Part shown: in pieces, positions 44,783 through 54,562 of the stretch | Numbering within the stretch: position 1 is the first letter of the stretch | Layout of the letters: the number at the start of each line of letters is the position of its first letter | From: Actinomyces ruminis | GTDB taxonomy: Bacteria > Actinomycetota > Actinomycetes > Actinomycetales > Actinomycetaceae | Reading direction: 5' to 3' | Length of the DNA: 64,000 nt | Assembly (NCBI RefSeq): GCF_002154335.2 | Contig: NZ_MTPX02000041.1 | Span: forward strand, 161,664 to 225,663 | The notes under the pieces: generated by a model | What the model was told of the DNA's origin: nothing | The model's input: only the letters and a program-made list of their open reading frames with translations | The model's database searches: none | Program-made: the position numbers and the translations under genes

Positions 44783-46975
44783 ATGAGCACCCCCGACAAC
44801 GCGCCCGCTCAGTCCGCACCCAGCACCCCGACTCGGCGACCGTGTCGGAGCCAGACCCGAAACCAAACCCGGCGAACCGATATCCTGCGCGGACTACGCG
44901 CCGGCGGCCTCATCACCGCCGTCGGGTCCGGCGTATGCGGCATCTGGGTGCGCCGGGGTCTCGCGATCGATATCGATTTACCCAATAGTGTACTCCCGAG
45001 TCTCGGAAGCGAACCCGCGTTGTTTTCTCTGGGGCTGTTGTTCATCCTGGGCTTGATCATATGGACAGTGGTGAGCGCACTTATTAAGGACATCCGAAAG
45101 CCATTCACCAGACGCGGCAGCCTGGCCACACTATTGCTCGGAGTGCCGCTCACTGCTGGCACATATCTGTCGCTGGTCGGAATACTATCACCCGACGACA
45201 TATCCATATTGGCCATCATCAGCGTCCTTACCCCGGTCTTCTGGACAGCAGCCATATCCATCACGGCAGATCTCCACGCGAATTCTCGTCCGACACGCAT
45301 ATCCGTCCCCGTTATCACACTAGCATCGGGAGTGCCGATCGTTATAGGCTCGTTGTTGCTTGGCATGTGGTGGTGGCAGCACTCGCAAGACGTCGGGCTA
45401 CCCTATCCGGTATTATGGCAGTTTACAGTCGCAGCCGCCGGAGTCGGAATTAGTGCAGTGGCGGGGGTTCTGCTGTACTCTGCGGAGACAGCACACCCCA
45501 GGCCGCCGCGCCGCAAATTCATGCGTGCACGCCCTTCCTGGACGACTATGATCGCAGCCACCGCCACAATCGTTATTGCAGCCGCAGTTCTCACAGTACC
45601 TGCTCGGATCTACGTGCCCGTATCATCACAAGTCGCCCCCGTCGAGGCAGATCCCGTTCCCGACGAACTCGGCGATCATCTGCTTTGGCAGCGGGTCTTC
45701 AATGATCAGGAGTCGGTGCGTGGCGTCGTGTCAGGTTCCGTAGGGCCGATTGTCATAACCGAGCACGGAGCGCAGGGCCTGGATTCTAGCACCGGCGCGA
45801 CCACCTGGTCATACAGCCGCCAGGCCCATACCATTCACCTCACTGATTACCTTGATCCGACATGCGACAAAGATCAGCAAGCGCAGTGTTACGCGGCACT
45901 ATCCCCGGACCGCACCCACCTGGTGATCGTCTATAGCGGCGGAGTGGGCGGAGACCTGTTCGTCGCGCTTGACACCGCCACCGGCGAAGCCACCTTTGAG
46001 CACCGTGCGATCGACTGGCGGAAGCAAGGAATACCAATCCAGATCACCGACCACGTCATCGCCGTCGGCACCGAGTTGATTTCTCTGGCGGATGGGAGCG
46101 TCGTCGCCGAACTTCCAGGGCATGACACTGCGAGCAGACTCGGCGACACACCGGAGCCGACGTACGCGCACACTTCAAATTCCGAAGCATCCCGCATTCA
46201 TTCACCCTTCCTCCAGGGCGGACACTCCACATTGATTCTTGGATCAAGCTGCACAGCAATCGGTTTTGACGCCGACCACGCCACCTGGTGCGAAATCACC
46301 ATAGCACCCGACAACAACCCCACAGCCACAATGACGGTGGACGGCGTTGTTCCCATATTCGAGGACAGGGAATACGCGGGGTTGACTGTCGTCGACGGCT
46401 GGACGGTGCGCTACAGCGATCCCGAAGCCACCTATGAGGATCTTGAAGCTCGTTTTAACCTCGATTCCCTCGGATACTCCATAGACGCGGTCAACCTTGA
46501 TACCCTCTCGAGCTCCGTTACCGACGTACAGTCCGTGACGCTAGGGGATCTGGATCGCCCTGTTTTACCCGGCAACGCGTATACGCTCGGCATTCGCGAT
46601 CCAGACACGTACTCCTATACATACCAAAGACCTACTCTCTCGGTCGTATTCGATCCCGTGACTGGGCAGGTGCAGTCCGCTGCCGAGCTGACCGAGCACG
46701 CGGCTGGCGTTGGTTACCTCGACACCCTTATCGTCGAGGGAACCGAGGACTTGGCTCTGAACGTCCTCGACCTCAACGATGACGTGGTATTGCGTCTGGA
46801 CTCCGACGATATCGCCACCCCGGAATACACCTTCTCGGCAGAGGACACTCTGTACGTCCGTGGCGGCTACCTAGCGTCGGCACCCGGAATCGTGGCACTC
46901 ACCTACGAGCGCAGCACCGTAGACGCAGACAAACACTCAACGGGTCGCGAGTTTGTCGTCTGTGGCCTCGGCTAG
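44783..46975 (+). CDS. Membrane-anchored PQQ-like beta-propeller protein (paralog 1)
   Basis: A 730-residue protein. A short Pro-rich cytoplasmic N-terminus ends with the family motif RRTDILRGLRAGGLITA. Six to seven hydrophobic helices follow (about residues 38-265). From residue 290 an extracellular domain begins with blade motifs: GPIVITEHGAQGLDSSTGAT then TWSY, LSPDRTHLVIVY, ITDHVIAVGTELISLADGS, FLQGGHSTLILGSSC, VVDGWTVRYSDPEATYEDL and the ending PGIVALTYERS. The LD-x-x-TG-x-x-TW pattern is the PQQ-propeller repeat seen in BamB-like proteins. Paired Cys residues suggest disulfides outside the cell. Function unknown. AT content is higher than in the neighbours. Confidence 0.8.
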   Translation: MSTPDNAPAQSAPSTPTRRPCRSQTRNQTRRTDILRGLRAGGLITAVGSGVCGIWVRRGLAIDIDLPNSVLPSLGSEPALFSLGLLFILGLIIWTVVSALIKDIRKPFTRRGSLATLLLGVPLTAGTYLSLVGILSPDDISILAIISVLTPVFWTAAISITADLHANSRPTRISVPVITLASGVPIVIGSLLLGMWWWQHSQDVGLPYPVLWQFTVAAAGVGISAVAGVLLYSAETAHPRPPRRKFMRARPSWTTMIAATATIVIAAAVLTVPARIYVPVSSQVAPVEADPVPDELGDHLLWQRVFNDQESVRGVVSGSVGPIVITEHGAQGLDSSTGATTWSYSRQAHTIHLTDYLDPTCDKDQQAQCYAALSPDRTHLVIVYSGGVGGDLFVALDTATGEATFEHRAIDWRKQGIPIQITDHVIAVGTELISLADGSVVAELPGHDTASRLGDTPEPTYAHTSNSEASRIHSPFLQGGHSTLILGSSCTAIGFDADHATWCEITIAPDNNPTATMTVDGVVPIFEDREYAGLTVVDGWTVRYSDPEATYEDLEARFNLDSLGYSIDAVNLDTLSSSVTDVQSVTLGDLDRPVLPGNAYTLGIRDPDTYSYTYQRPTLSVVFDPVTGQVQSAAELTEHAAGVGYLDTLIVEGTEDLALNVLDLNDDVVLRLDSDDIATPEYTFSAEDTLYVRGGYLASAPGIVALTYERSTVDADKHSTGREFVVCGLG

Positions 46976-47115
46976 GCGCCTTCTCCCGGCAACCTCAACC
47001 TTGCAGGGCATTCCACGGCCTTAGGGCACTGTATGGATTTGCAGGCCATTGTCCCCTCCCCTGGTGGGCAGTGCGCCCCATGGCCAGGTGCAGCGCCTAC
47101 TGCCACCCTGAAACC

Positions 47116-49089
47116 ATGCGCACCTCCTCCCGCGACGACGACGCCGCCTCCACCCCAGTCACCCCGCCCCGACGCCGCGGTACTGAAATACTGCGCGGTC
47201 TGCGCGCCGGCGGACTGCTCACCGCCGTGGGCGCAGGCGCCTGGGCCTGGTGGCAGACCGCGCAGTATCACGGCGCATTCCGGCTCTCCGAGGACATCCG
47301 AAACTTCGCTCTCGGCTGCGGACTTCTCCTGGTTGCGGTCACGTGCTGTGTCTGGTTGCTGCTCGCTTCCACGACGTCGCTAGTAAAACGGCCTCGCGCA
47401 CTGATACGTGCGCTCGTGCCGACAGTATTGTTCGCCGCCGCTTCGTCACTGTTCGGTTGGATGTGGTGGCGAGAGTCGCAGGACATCCAGATGGGCTATC
47501 CGGTGGTCGCGCAACTCGCCGTCGCTGCCGCTGGACTCGCGGTCGCCGCCGGCTCAGACCTGCAACTGCGTAGGACCAGTCCGCGAGGTCCCAACACCCC
47601 GGCGCGCGCTGCTCGGCGCCTTGGCATGACTGGCGTCTCGGTCGGCGCCGTAGTACTCACGCTCACCGCCGCAGTCGCCTCGCTGGCCGGTCTCCCCACC
47701 CTGTACGCCCCCACATCGGTACAGGTCGTCGCAGCCGAACCAGCGCCGATCCCCGAAACCTTGGCCGATGAGGTGCGCTGGCAACGAGTTATTGAATACG
47801 ACCGTGACGATGACATCAAGGGCGTGATCGCCGGAGCAGCAGGGCCCATCGTCGTCACCAAACACGGCGCCATGGGGCTGGACCCCAACACCGGCGAGAC
47901 CACCTGGTCCTACACCCGCCCCGCGACGCTCGCTGGGATAGGCAACAATTGTTCCACACGCGAGCAGGCATACTGCACCGCGGTATTGACCCCGGATCGC
48001 ACCCGGCTGGTCCTGGGCTATGGATACGAGCCTTTGGAAACGGTATTTGTTGTGCTCGACGCCAGCACCGGGGAGGTCATCTTCGAGCACCAGTACAAGG
48101 ATCTCTCCAGACTTGAAGAGAACCGCGGTAGGCGCTGGGTCTATTGGCACCCCAGTGTGCAGGTCACCGATCATGTGCTCGTGGTCGAGCAGGAGGTGCT
48201 GTCTCTGACCGATGGCAGCCTGTTGAGCACGCTGCCGGACGAACGCGCACCGAAACTAAACCTAGGCAATCGCTCCGACTGCCCTCGCAACGATTCTCTG
48301 CGGTGTGGAGGTTATCTGCCCCCGTCCCGCGCTGGACACTCGACCCTCATCCTGGGGATCACCTGCTGGAGCCCGGACAATGATCCAGAGAATTATGTCG
48401 ATTATCCCTGGTGCGAAATGGAGGTGGCGCCGGACAGCGACCCCTCGGCGGTAAGCACGGTCGACGGAATCGTTCCGCCGACCCATGACCGCTGGGAAAC
48501 CGATTCTGTGGTCGTGGACGGCTGGACCGTGCGCTACGCCGACTCGGACGCCGCCTATGAGAAACTGAGTCAACACAACCTGGTGGAGGAAGCGGCCTCT
48601 CTCAGTTTCCCTCTGGAGGCCGTTAGCCTGGATGCCCTGGCCGGAGTCGATGATGCCGAGCCCGTTGCCCTCGGTAGTCTGAACAGCCCCGAACGCTATG
48701 AGGGTGCACACACCCTTGCCGTCCTGGGCGCAGCCGAACCGAATGAGTCGGCCACCGTCCAGACCTGGTTCGACCCTGCCACTCGGCAGGCTTTCACCCG
48801 CGACGACGTCGACACCCGCGCCTCCGGTCCTGGCTATCTCGACTCCCTGTACCCCACCGGATCACGGACGGACGACGGGATCGACCTGCTTCGTCCCGAC
48901 GGCACCATCGCCATGCACGTGGACTACCCCGATCAGCAGGAGAATCTCAACTACCAGGCCGGGTACACCCCGTACCTCGTACAGGCCCCCGGAACAGTAG
49001 CGATTGTCGACCACCGCAGCATCTGGCGCACAGACACCGATGACTCCGCACCCATCGGCTATGAAACTGTCATCTACAGCGTCGGCTGA
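47116..49089 (+). CDS. Membrane-anchored PQQ-like beta-propeller protein (paralog 2)
   Basis: A 657-residue protein from the ATG at 47116 (MRTSSRDDD). It has the N-terminal motif RRRGTEILRGLRAGGLLTAV, four or five helices up to about residue 205, then an extracellular propeller with GPIVVTKHGAMGLDPNTGET, LTPDRTRLVLGYGYEPLETV, VTDHVLVVEQEVLSLTDGS, GHSTLILGITCWSPD, WCEMEVAPDSDPSAVSTV, VVVDGWTVRYADSDAAYEKL and LPLEAVSLDAL-like FPLEAVSLDALAGVDD. It ends IGYETVIYSVG. It is preceded by a leader sequence shared with paralogs 3 and 5. It is the likely parent of the truncated copy at 44071. Confidence 0.8.
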   Translation: MRTSSRDDDAASTPVTPPRRRGTEILRGLRAGGLLTAVGAGAWAWWQTAQYHGAFRLSEDIRNFALGCGLLLVAVTCCVWLLLASTTSLVKRPRALIRALVPTVLFAAASSLFGWMWWRESQDIQMGYPVVAQLAVAAAGLAVAAGSDLQLRRTSPRGPNTPARAARRLGMTGVSVGAVVLTLTAAVASLAGLPTLYAPTSVQVVAAEPAPIPETLADEVRWQRVIEYDRDDDIKGVIAGAAGPIVVTKHGAMGLDPNTGETTWSYTRPATLAGIGNNCSTREQAYCTAVLTPDRTRLVLGYGYEPLETVFVVLDASTGEVIFEHQYKDLSRLEENRGRRWVYWHPSVQVTDHVLVVEQEVLSLTDGSLLSTLPDERAPKLNLGNRSDCPRNDSLRCGGYLPPSRAGHSTLILGITCWSPDNDPENYVDYPWCEMEVAPDSDPSAVSTVDGIVPPTHDRWETDSVVVDGWTVRYADSDAAYEKLSQHNLVEEAASLSFPLEAVSLDALAGVDDAEPVALGSLNSPERYEGAHTLAVLGAAEPNESATVQTWFDPATRQAFTRDDVDTRASGPGYLDSLYPTGSRTDDGIDLLRPDGTIAMHVDYPDQQENLNYQAGYTPYLVQAPGTVAIVDHRSIWRTDTDDSAPIGYETVIYSVG

Positions 49090-49148
49090 TCCACCCGTGG
49101 GCAGTCCGCCCCATGGCCAGGTGTCGCCCCTACTGCCACGCTGGGAGC

Positions 49149-50717
49149 ATGCGCACCTCATCCGCCAACGACGATGGCACGCGAGCCGGTCTATACCTCC
49201 CGGCGCGGACGATCCGCGCCACCGCCCTGACTACCGCCGTCGCCGTCGGCTTGACGGTGCCCACGCTGGCGGGCTGCGCTGGATCGGCCCCGACGGCCAC
49301 GCCGTCGACGGCCTCCCCTACCCCCACGACGGCGACGGCCTCCCCTCACCCCCACAACAGCGGCCGTCTCAGTCACCGCGCCCGCCGGCATGGCCGCAGA
49401 CATTCCGGAGGCCCTGGGGCAACAGGTGCGCTGGCAACGCGTTATCGACAACAACGACGCCGAGATCTACCACGTCGAGGGCGTGCTGGCCGGGGCCTCT
49501 GGGCCCATTATCGTCACCGGCCACGGCGCGATGGGGCTCGACCCCGAAACCGGCGAGACCACCTGGTCCTACCGCGATCCCGAAACCACCGTGTCGGTCA
49601 CCGGATACGGCGTGGTCTCCGCCGAACGGGCCCACGGCCAGGCGGTGCTGAGTCCGGACGGCACCCGCCTAGTCCTCGGGCTGAGCACGGCCACCGACAA
49701 TTACGCCACCCGGCTGGTCGGGCTCGACACCGCCACCGGAGAGGTGCTGTTCGACCACACGGTGACCGGCTACGCGATCCTCACCGAGCGGGCCGTAGAC
49801 CTGCACATCCAGGTCACCGATCACGTAGTCATGGCCGAACGGGAGGTGATCTCGCTCGAAGACGGCACCGTCCTGGCCACCCTGCCGCCGGACCCGGCCG
49901 TCGTTGACGGCAACCGGCAATGCCTGCGCACCGATGTGGAGTCCTGCGACAGCTACTGGCCCGGCTCCCAGGGCGGGCACTCCACCCTCATCCTGGACTC
50001 GACCTGCTGGAGCCCCGGCCTCACCGCAACCAGTTGGTGCGAATTGACCCTGGCGCCCGATGACAATCCCACTGCCTCACGGCGCGTCGGCGGCTTCGTA
50101 CCCATCGACCGGAGCACGGGCGACGCCGAGGGGCAGAGCAATGTCGACGGGGACAACCTTGACGACGTCTATCCCGTTCTGACACCGCCCGTGCTTGACG
50201 GGTGGGCCATCCGCTATAGCGACGCCGACGCCGCCTACGCCGCTATGCGCGACGATGAGGCGGACCCGCTCTCCCTCCCCCTGGAGGCCGTGAGCCTGGA
50301 CGCCCTCGTGGGCACCGACGACATCTCACCGGTGCCGCTGGGCGCCTCGGGGCAGACCGTACGGGACTACGGCGCCCGCACCTTGGCCGTGGTGGGTGCG
50401 AACGCGGACCCCGGCGACACGGTGGTCTTCGACCCGGCCACGCGGCAGGTACAGGGCGTCGACCAGGCGTTAGAGCAGGGCACGGGGCCCACTTATCTGG
50501 ATGCGCTGACCGTCACCAGATCTGGCAGCGACCTAGACATCACTCGCCCCGACGGCTCCGTTGCCCTGCACCTGGCCGAATACGACGCTCGTATCGAGCA
50601 CACCGACGCTACCTGATGCCGGCGCCCGGCGTGATCGTCGCCGTAGAGCAGCACCGCACTACCACAGAGGACGGGAAGACCGATGAGTCGGAAGTGGTCA
50701 TCTTCGGCGTCGAATAG
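49149..50717 (+). CDS. PQQ-like beta-propeller lipoprotein (paralog 3), two frame breaks
   Basis: Unlike its neighbours it lacks the multi-helix anchor. The N-terminus carries a lipoprotein signal with lipobox LAGC (Cys43), then a Pro/Thr-rich linker and the propeller (GPIIVTGHGAMGLDPETGET, IQVTDHVVMAEREVISLEDG, GGHSTLILDSTCWSPG). An extra C in a CCCCC run near 49340 shifts the frame in the linker. A lost G near 50609 stops it early at 50616. Repairing both gives 523 codons ending YLMPAPGVIVAVEQH...IFGVE at the TAG 50715-50717. The corrected end overlaps the next gene's start by 35 bases, implying translational coupling. Confidence 0.72.
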
Positions 50718-52230
50718 CGGCTCCGCGCCCGCCCGCGGCAGCGGAGCCCGGCGCCGCGCGCGTCCCAGCCGACTAGCGGTCATCGCCACCGTCCTCGTAC
50801 TCGCCGTCGGGGCCGCGGCGCTGGTAATCGCGCAGAGGATGCACGCGTCCGAATCCGTGCAGGTGCCGGACGCCGCCGTCGCCCCCATACCCGACGTTCT
50901 CGGCGAGGAGGTCGCCTGGCAGCAGGTCATCCGCTACGACGACCGCGACGCCATAACCGGCGTAACCGCCGGAGCGGCCGGCCCCATCATCGTCACCACC
51001 CACGGCGCCTCGGGCCTGGACTCCGCAACCGGCGAGCAGACGTGGTCCTACACCCGCCCCGATTCGCTCGTCAGAATCGGAAATCCGTGCGACTCCAAAA
51101 CCGGCCTCGATGGGCTGCCCGAACCATACGACGATGCGTCGTGCTACGCGGTGCTCACTCCGGATAGAAGCAGGCTCGTGTTGGGTTACGACGCCGACCA
51201 GGGCCTGCTGCTGGTCGTGCTCGACACCACCACCGGCGAGGCCGTCTTCGAGCACACGCACACATACGGAGGAGGCGAGGGCCGTAACACCGGCGCTAGG
51301 AAACGCAGTTATGTCCACGTCACCGACCGGGTGCTCATGGTGGGAGAGAAGGTACTGTCGCTTGACGATGGGAGCCCGCTTGCCACGGTTCCCACTAGTG
51401 CGCTTCCCGACGTCGGCCTCACCAACGACTGTCCCCGCGACGACGTGGAGCTGTGCGAGAGGTTGGAGGGGCCGTCAAGCGGCGGTCATGCGACGCTCAT
51501 CCTCGGACTAGCCTGCTGGCGTCCCGACCATGACTATGACAAGAACTCGACCTGGTGCGAGGTGCAGATCGCCCCGGACGACGACCCCACCGCCATCCAG
51601 ACCGTCGCCGGGGTCGTCCCCGCAGAATACGGCGGCCCGGAGGCCATCGAGGGGTGGATCGTGCGTTACGCCGACCCCGATGCCGCCTATGCGGAGCTGT
51701 CCCAGAGCTCCCGAGAGGGCACCGAACCAGCGGAGGAGGCCGCCGGGCGTGGTCTCCCGCTCGAGGCTGTGGACCTGGACTCCGTCTCCGGTTCCAGGCC
51801 CGCGGAGACGGTGCCGCTGGATGGGCTCGGCGGCACCGTGCGTTCCTACCGCATCAGGCATCCGTATCGAGTGCTCACCGCCGAGGGCAACCCCGAGGAG
51901 ACAGAGCAGGCGGCCGAGGCCTATATAGTCCCGTCCGCGGATGAGGCCTATACCGGTGAAGAGCTAGCGGGGCAGACCTCCGGTGCCGCCTATCTGGAGA
52001 CGCTCAACGTCCACAGGTCGAAAGACGAAGGCGTAAGCGTGGTACGCCCGGATGGTGAGGTCGTCCTGCACCTGGATGACTACCCCGCCGCCACCGATTG
52101 GCTTCCGACTTCCGGGTCTGGCTACGTACTCCGGGCGCCCGGCGTGGTCGCCGTCGTCGATCAGCACGCGGCAGTGGAACAGGCAACCGGAGACGCCTCT
52201 TACGAGCTCATCATCACCGCGCTGCGCTGA
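50683..52230 (+). CDS. PQQ-like beta-propeller protein with single N-terminal anchor (paralog 4)
   Basis: A 515-residue protein with an Arg-rich start (GARRRARPSRL), one hydrophobic helix (VIATVLVLAVGAAALVIA, residues about 32-50) and then the propeller: GPIIVTTHGASGLDSATGEQ, TWSYTRPDSLV, LTPDRSRLVLGYDADQGLLL, VTDRVLMVGEKVLSLDDGS, GGHATLILGLACWRPD, WCEVQIAPDDDPTAIQTVAG and GWIVRYADPDAAYAELS. It ends GYVLRAPGVVAVVDQHA and ITALR. A type II-like anchor with the propeller outside is expected. It starts inside the corrected 3' end of paralog 3. Intact. Confidence 0.8.
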   Translation: MSRKWSSSASNSGSAPARGSGARRRARPSRLAVIATVLVLAVGAAALVIAQRMHASESVQVPDAAVAPIPDVLGEEVAWQQVIRYDDRDAITGVTAGAAGPIIVTTHGASGLDSATGEQTWSYTRPDSLVRIGNPCDSKTGLDGLPEPYDDASCYAVLTPDRSRLVLGYDADQGLLLVVLDTTTGEAVFEHTHTYGGGEGRNTGARKRSYVHVTDRVLMVGEKVLSLDDGSPLATVPTSALPDVGLTNDCPRDDVELCERLEGPSSGGHATLILGLACWRPDHDYDKNSTWCEVQIAPDDDPTAIQTVAGVVPAEYGGPEAIEGWIVRYADPDAAYAELSQSSREGTEPAEEAAGRGLPLEAVDLDSVSGSRPAETVPLDGLGGTVRSYRIRHPYRVLTAEGNPEETEQAAEAYIVPSADEAYTGEELAGQTSGAAYLETLNVHRSKDEGVSVVRPDGEVVLHLDDYPAATDWLPTSGSGYVLRAPGVVAVVDQHAAVEQATGDASYELIITALR

Positions 52231-52331
52231 CTACGTGGCGAAGCCGTACCAGACACATCGGCGCTGGAGCACGCGCCACACGGGCAGCTCGCCCCATGGC
52301 CGGGTGCGGCACCTCCTGCAATCCTCGACTC

Positions 52332-54371
52332 ATGTCCACCGACGACGACGCCCCGCCCTCCCAGCCCATGCCCGGGTCGCGGTCCCCGCGCCGGAACCAA
52401 ACCCGGCGCGCCGATATCCTGCGCGGACTACGCGCCGGCGGACTACTGGCCGCCGCCATCGCAGGCATCTGGGCCGGGTGGCAGGCCAGGCGGAACCCGG
52501 GCGTGTTAGGCCCACACAGCAGCAGCTTGGATCCACTCTCGCTCTCCTTCATCCTGCTCCTCGTAGCTGCTACGGTCTGGGCCTTTTACGCCTGCATAGT
52601 CGAACCGGCAGACAGTCCCCGTCCCCGACGCACGCTCCTACTCGCCGCCATGCTTGTGCTGGTCCCCACCACCATCGCCGTAGTTCTGATCGGCAGGTAC
52701 TGGTGGCAGCGCTCCCAGGCCATTGGTCTCCCCTACCCAGTGCTCTCCCAACTAGCCGTCGCCTCCGCCGGAATCGGCGCCACGGTCACGGCCAGCCTCC
52801 TGCTGCACCTGGAACGCGGCAGTCTTACGCCCTCCAAACAACCCCTACTACGCCACCTCCGCCCCACCCGAACCACGACGGCGGTCGCCGTCCTTACCAT
52901 CACCGTCGCCACCACCGCGCTCGCCCTGCCCGCCAACACCTTCCAACCCCAATCCACACAAGTAACCGCCACCGAAGCCGAACCAATCCCCGAAACGCTC
53001 GGCAACCAAGGCATCTGGTGGCACACCTTCGACCACAACGATTCCGATTCACTTAAGGGCGTTGTCGCCGGAGCAACCGGCCCCATCGTCATTACCGAAC
53101 ACGGGGCCCAGGGCCTGGACCCCCACACCGGCGAAACCACCTGGTCCTACACCCGCCCCGCAGAAATACAACCATTTGAGGGCGGCAAATGCAGGGCGAG
53201 CGACACAGTGGCCGGTTGCTCCGTGGGTTTGAGCCCGGACCGCACACACCTCGTGCTCGGATATGGCACCGGCGGTGAAGCAACCCTGCTCGTCGTGCTC
53301 GATACCACCACCGGGGCGGTCGCCTTCGAGCACATGCACGCCATCGACGACGTCGACCGGACCTGGCGGTCCTGGGGAACTCACATTCAAGTCACCGACC
53401 ATGTTCTTGCGGCCGGGGAGGAAGTCCTCTCCCTCACCGATGGCAGCCTCGTTGCCTCTCTGCCCGAGGTCGACATTGCAGCATGCGACAACGATTCCAT
53501 GTGCTACTCCTACGGCGGAGACGAGCCGTCGTACCAATCCGAATGGGTCTTCTCATCGTTCTTCCAGGGCGGTCACTCGACTCTCATCCTCGGGGCGTAC
53601 TGCCCCCACACCGATCCCCTCACCTCCAGTGCCGTTTGGTGTGACGTGACGCTTGCCCCGGACAACGACCTCACGGCCGTCACCACCGTCGGCGGCATTC
53701 TTCCCGAGTTCGACAGCGGCCCGGTGGTGGTTGACGGATGGACCGTGCGCTACGACGATCCCGAGGCCACCTACCAGGATGTAGGGGAACGCCCCAAGGA
53801 CTTCATCGACACTCATCCGGTTGACGCCGTCAGCCTCGATGCCCTGTCCGGCGCCGGCGACGCCGCCCCGGTGCCCCTCGGTGACCTCATCTATCCGGAA
53901 CAGGTCAGGGCCTCACGCACGCTAAAAGTGCTGGGGATTTCTCCGACCGTGGTCATCTTCGATCCCATCACCGGCCAGGTGAACGACCTCCAGAAACTCA
54001 CCGAGCAGAGGTCCGGCCTCGGCTATCTCGACGACCTCAAAATACGACAGCCACTGGAATATGGGAACGTAGAGGCCCGGCTTGAGTACATACGTGAGCA
54101 CGGCCTAGAGGAAAGCCCAGAGGAGTTAGGTTACAAGGATTGGAAGGACCTCGAGGCGCGCAACCATGATTACTCCGCGATACAGCAACTGAATTACGAG
54201 GACATCACCGATCCGGCCGACATCGCGGCCGCCGACGGAACCCTGGCCTACTACCACGACGGCTACCTCGTACCCGCGCCCGGCGTCATAACCCTGGTCC
54301 ATGACCGAGCCGTCGTAGACGACAATGACGGAACCAGCAACCACCAAACCGTGGTGGTCGGACTCGGCTAG
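52332..54371 (+). CDS. Membrane-anchored PQQ-like beta-propeller protein (paralog 5)
   Basis: A 679-residue protein from the ATG at 52332 (MSTDDDAPPSQPM). It has the N-terminal motif RRADILRGLRAGGLLAAAI, four or five helices to about residue 205, and a propeller with GPIVITEHGAQGLDPHTGET, TWSYTRPAEI, LSPDRTHLVLGYGTGGEATL, QVTDHVLAAGEEVLSLTDGS, FFQGGHSTLILGAYCPHTD and VVVDGWTVRYDDPEATYQDV. Before the C-terminus it carries an insertion of about 60 charged residues (RLEYIREHGLEESPEELGYK) not seen in the other copies. It ends YLVPAPGVITLVHDRAV and QTVVVGLG. Intact. Confidence 0.8.
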   Translation: MSTDDDAPPSQPMPGSRSPRRNQTRRADILRGLRAGGLLAAAIAGIWAGWQARRNPGVLGPHSSSLDPLSLSFILLLVAATVWAFYACIVEPADSPRPRRTLLLAAMLVLVPTTIAVVLIGRYWWQRSQAIGLPYPVLSQLAVASAGIGATVTASLLLHLERGSLTPSKQPLLRHLRPTRTTTAVAVLTITVATTALALPANTFQPQSTQVTATEAEPIPETLGNQGIWWHTFDHNDSDSLKGVVAGATGPIVITEHGAQGLDPHTGETTWSYTRPAEIQPFEGGKCRASDTVAGCSVGLSPDRTHLVLGYGTGGEATLLVVLDTTTGAVAFEHMHAIDDVDRTWRSWGTHIQVTDHVLAAGEEVLSLTDGSLVASLPEVDIAACDNDSMCYSYGGDEPSYQSEWVFSSFFQGGHSTLILGAYCPHTDPLTSSAVWCDVTLAPDNDLTAVTTVGGILPEFDSGPVVVDGWTVRYDDPEATYQDVGERPKDFIDTHPVDAVSLDALSGAGDAAPVPLGDLIYPEQVRASRTLKVLGISPTVVIFDPITGQVNDLQKLTEQRSGLGYLDDLKIRQPLEYGNVEARLEYIREHGLEESPEELGYKDWKDLEARNHDYSAIQQLNYEDITDPADIAAADGTLAYYHDGYLVPAPGVITLVHDRAVVDDNDGTSNHQTVVVGLG

Positions 54372-54463
54372 GAAGCCGCTGCGGTCGCAGCGGATGAGGC
54401 CTCAGCCGTACTCTGCACGGCCTCGGGCGGTCTTGCACGACCTTGGTGCCTGTTCCACGACCA

Positions 54464-54523
54464 CCCCGGGGTCGTGCAACGTACACCGGGGTCGTGCAGC
54501 GCACCCCGGAGTCGTGCAACGTA
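54464..54523. repeat. Three 20-bp tandem repeats after paralog 5
   Basis: The GTCGTGCA core recurs at 54471, 54491 and 54511, exactly 20 bases apart, within units beginning CCCCGGGGTCGTGCAACGTA. An inverted partial copy (TTGCACGACC, 54433-54442) precedes them, so a hairpin can form. It lies in the 190-base gap before paralog 6 and may be a terminator-like or recombination site. Confidence 0.7.
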
Positions 54524-54562
54524 CACCGACTCTCCCGCCCCGTAGCCTGACATTCTTAGATC

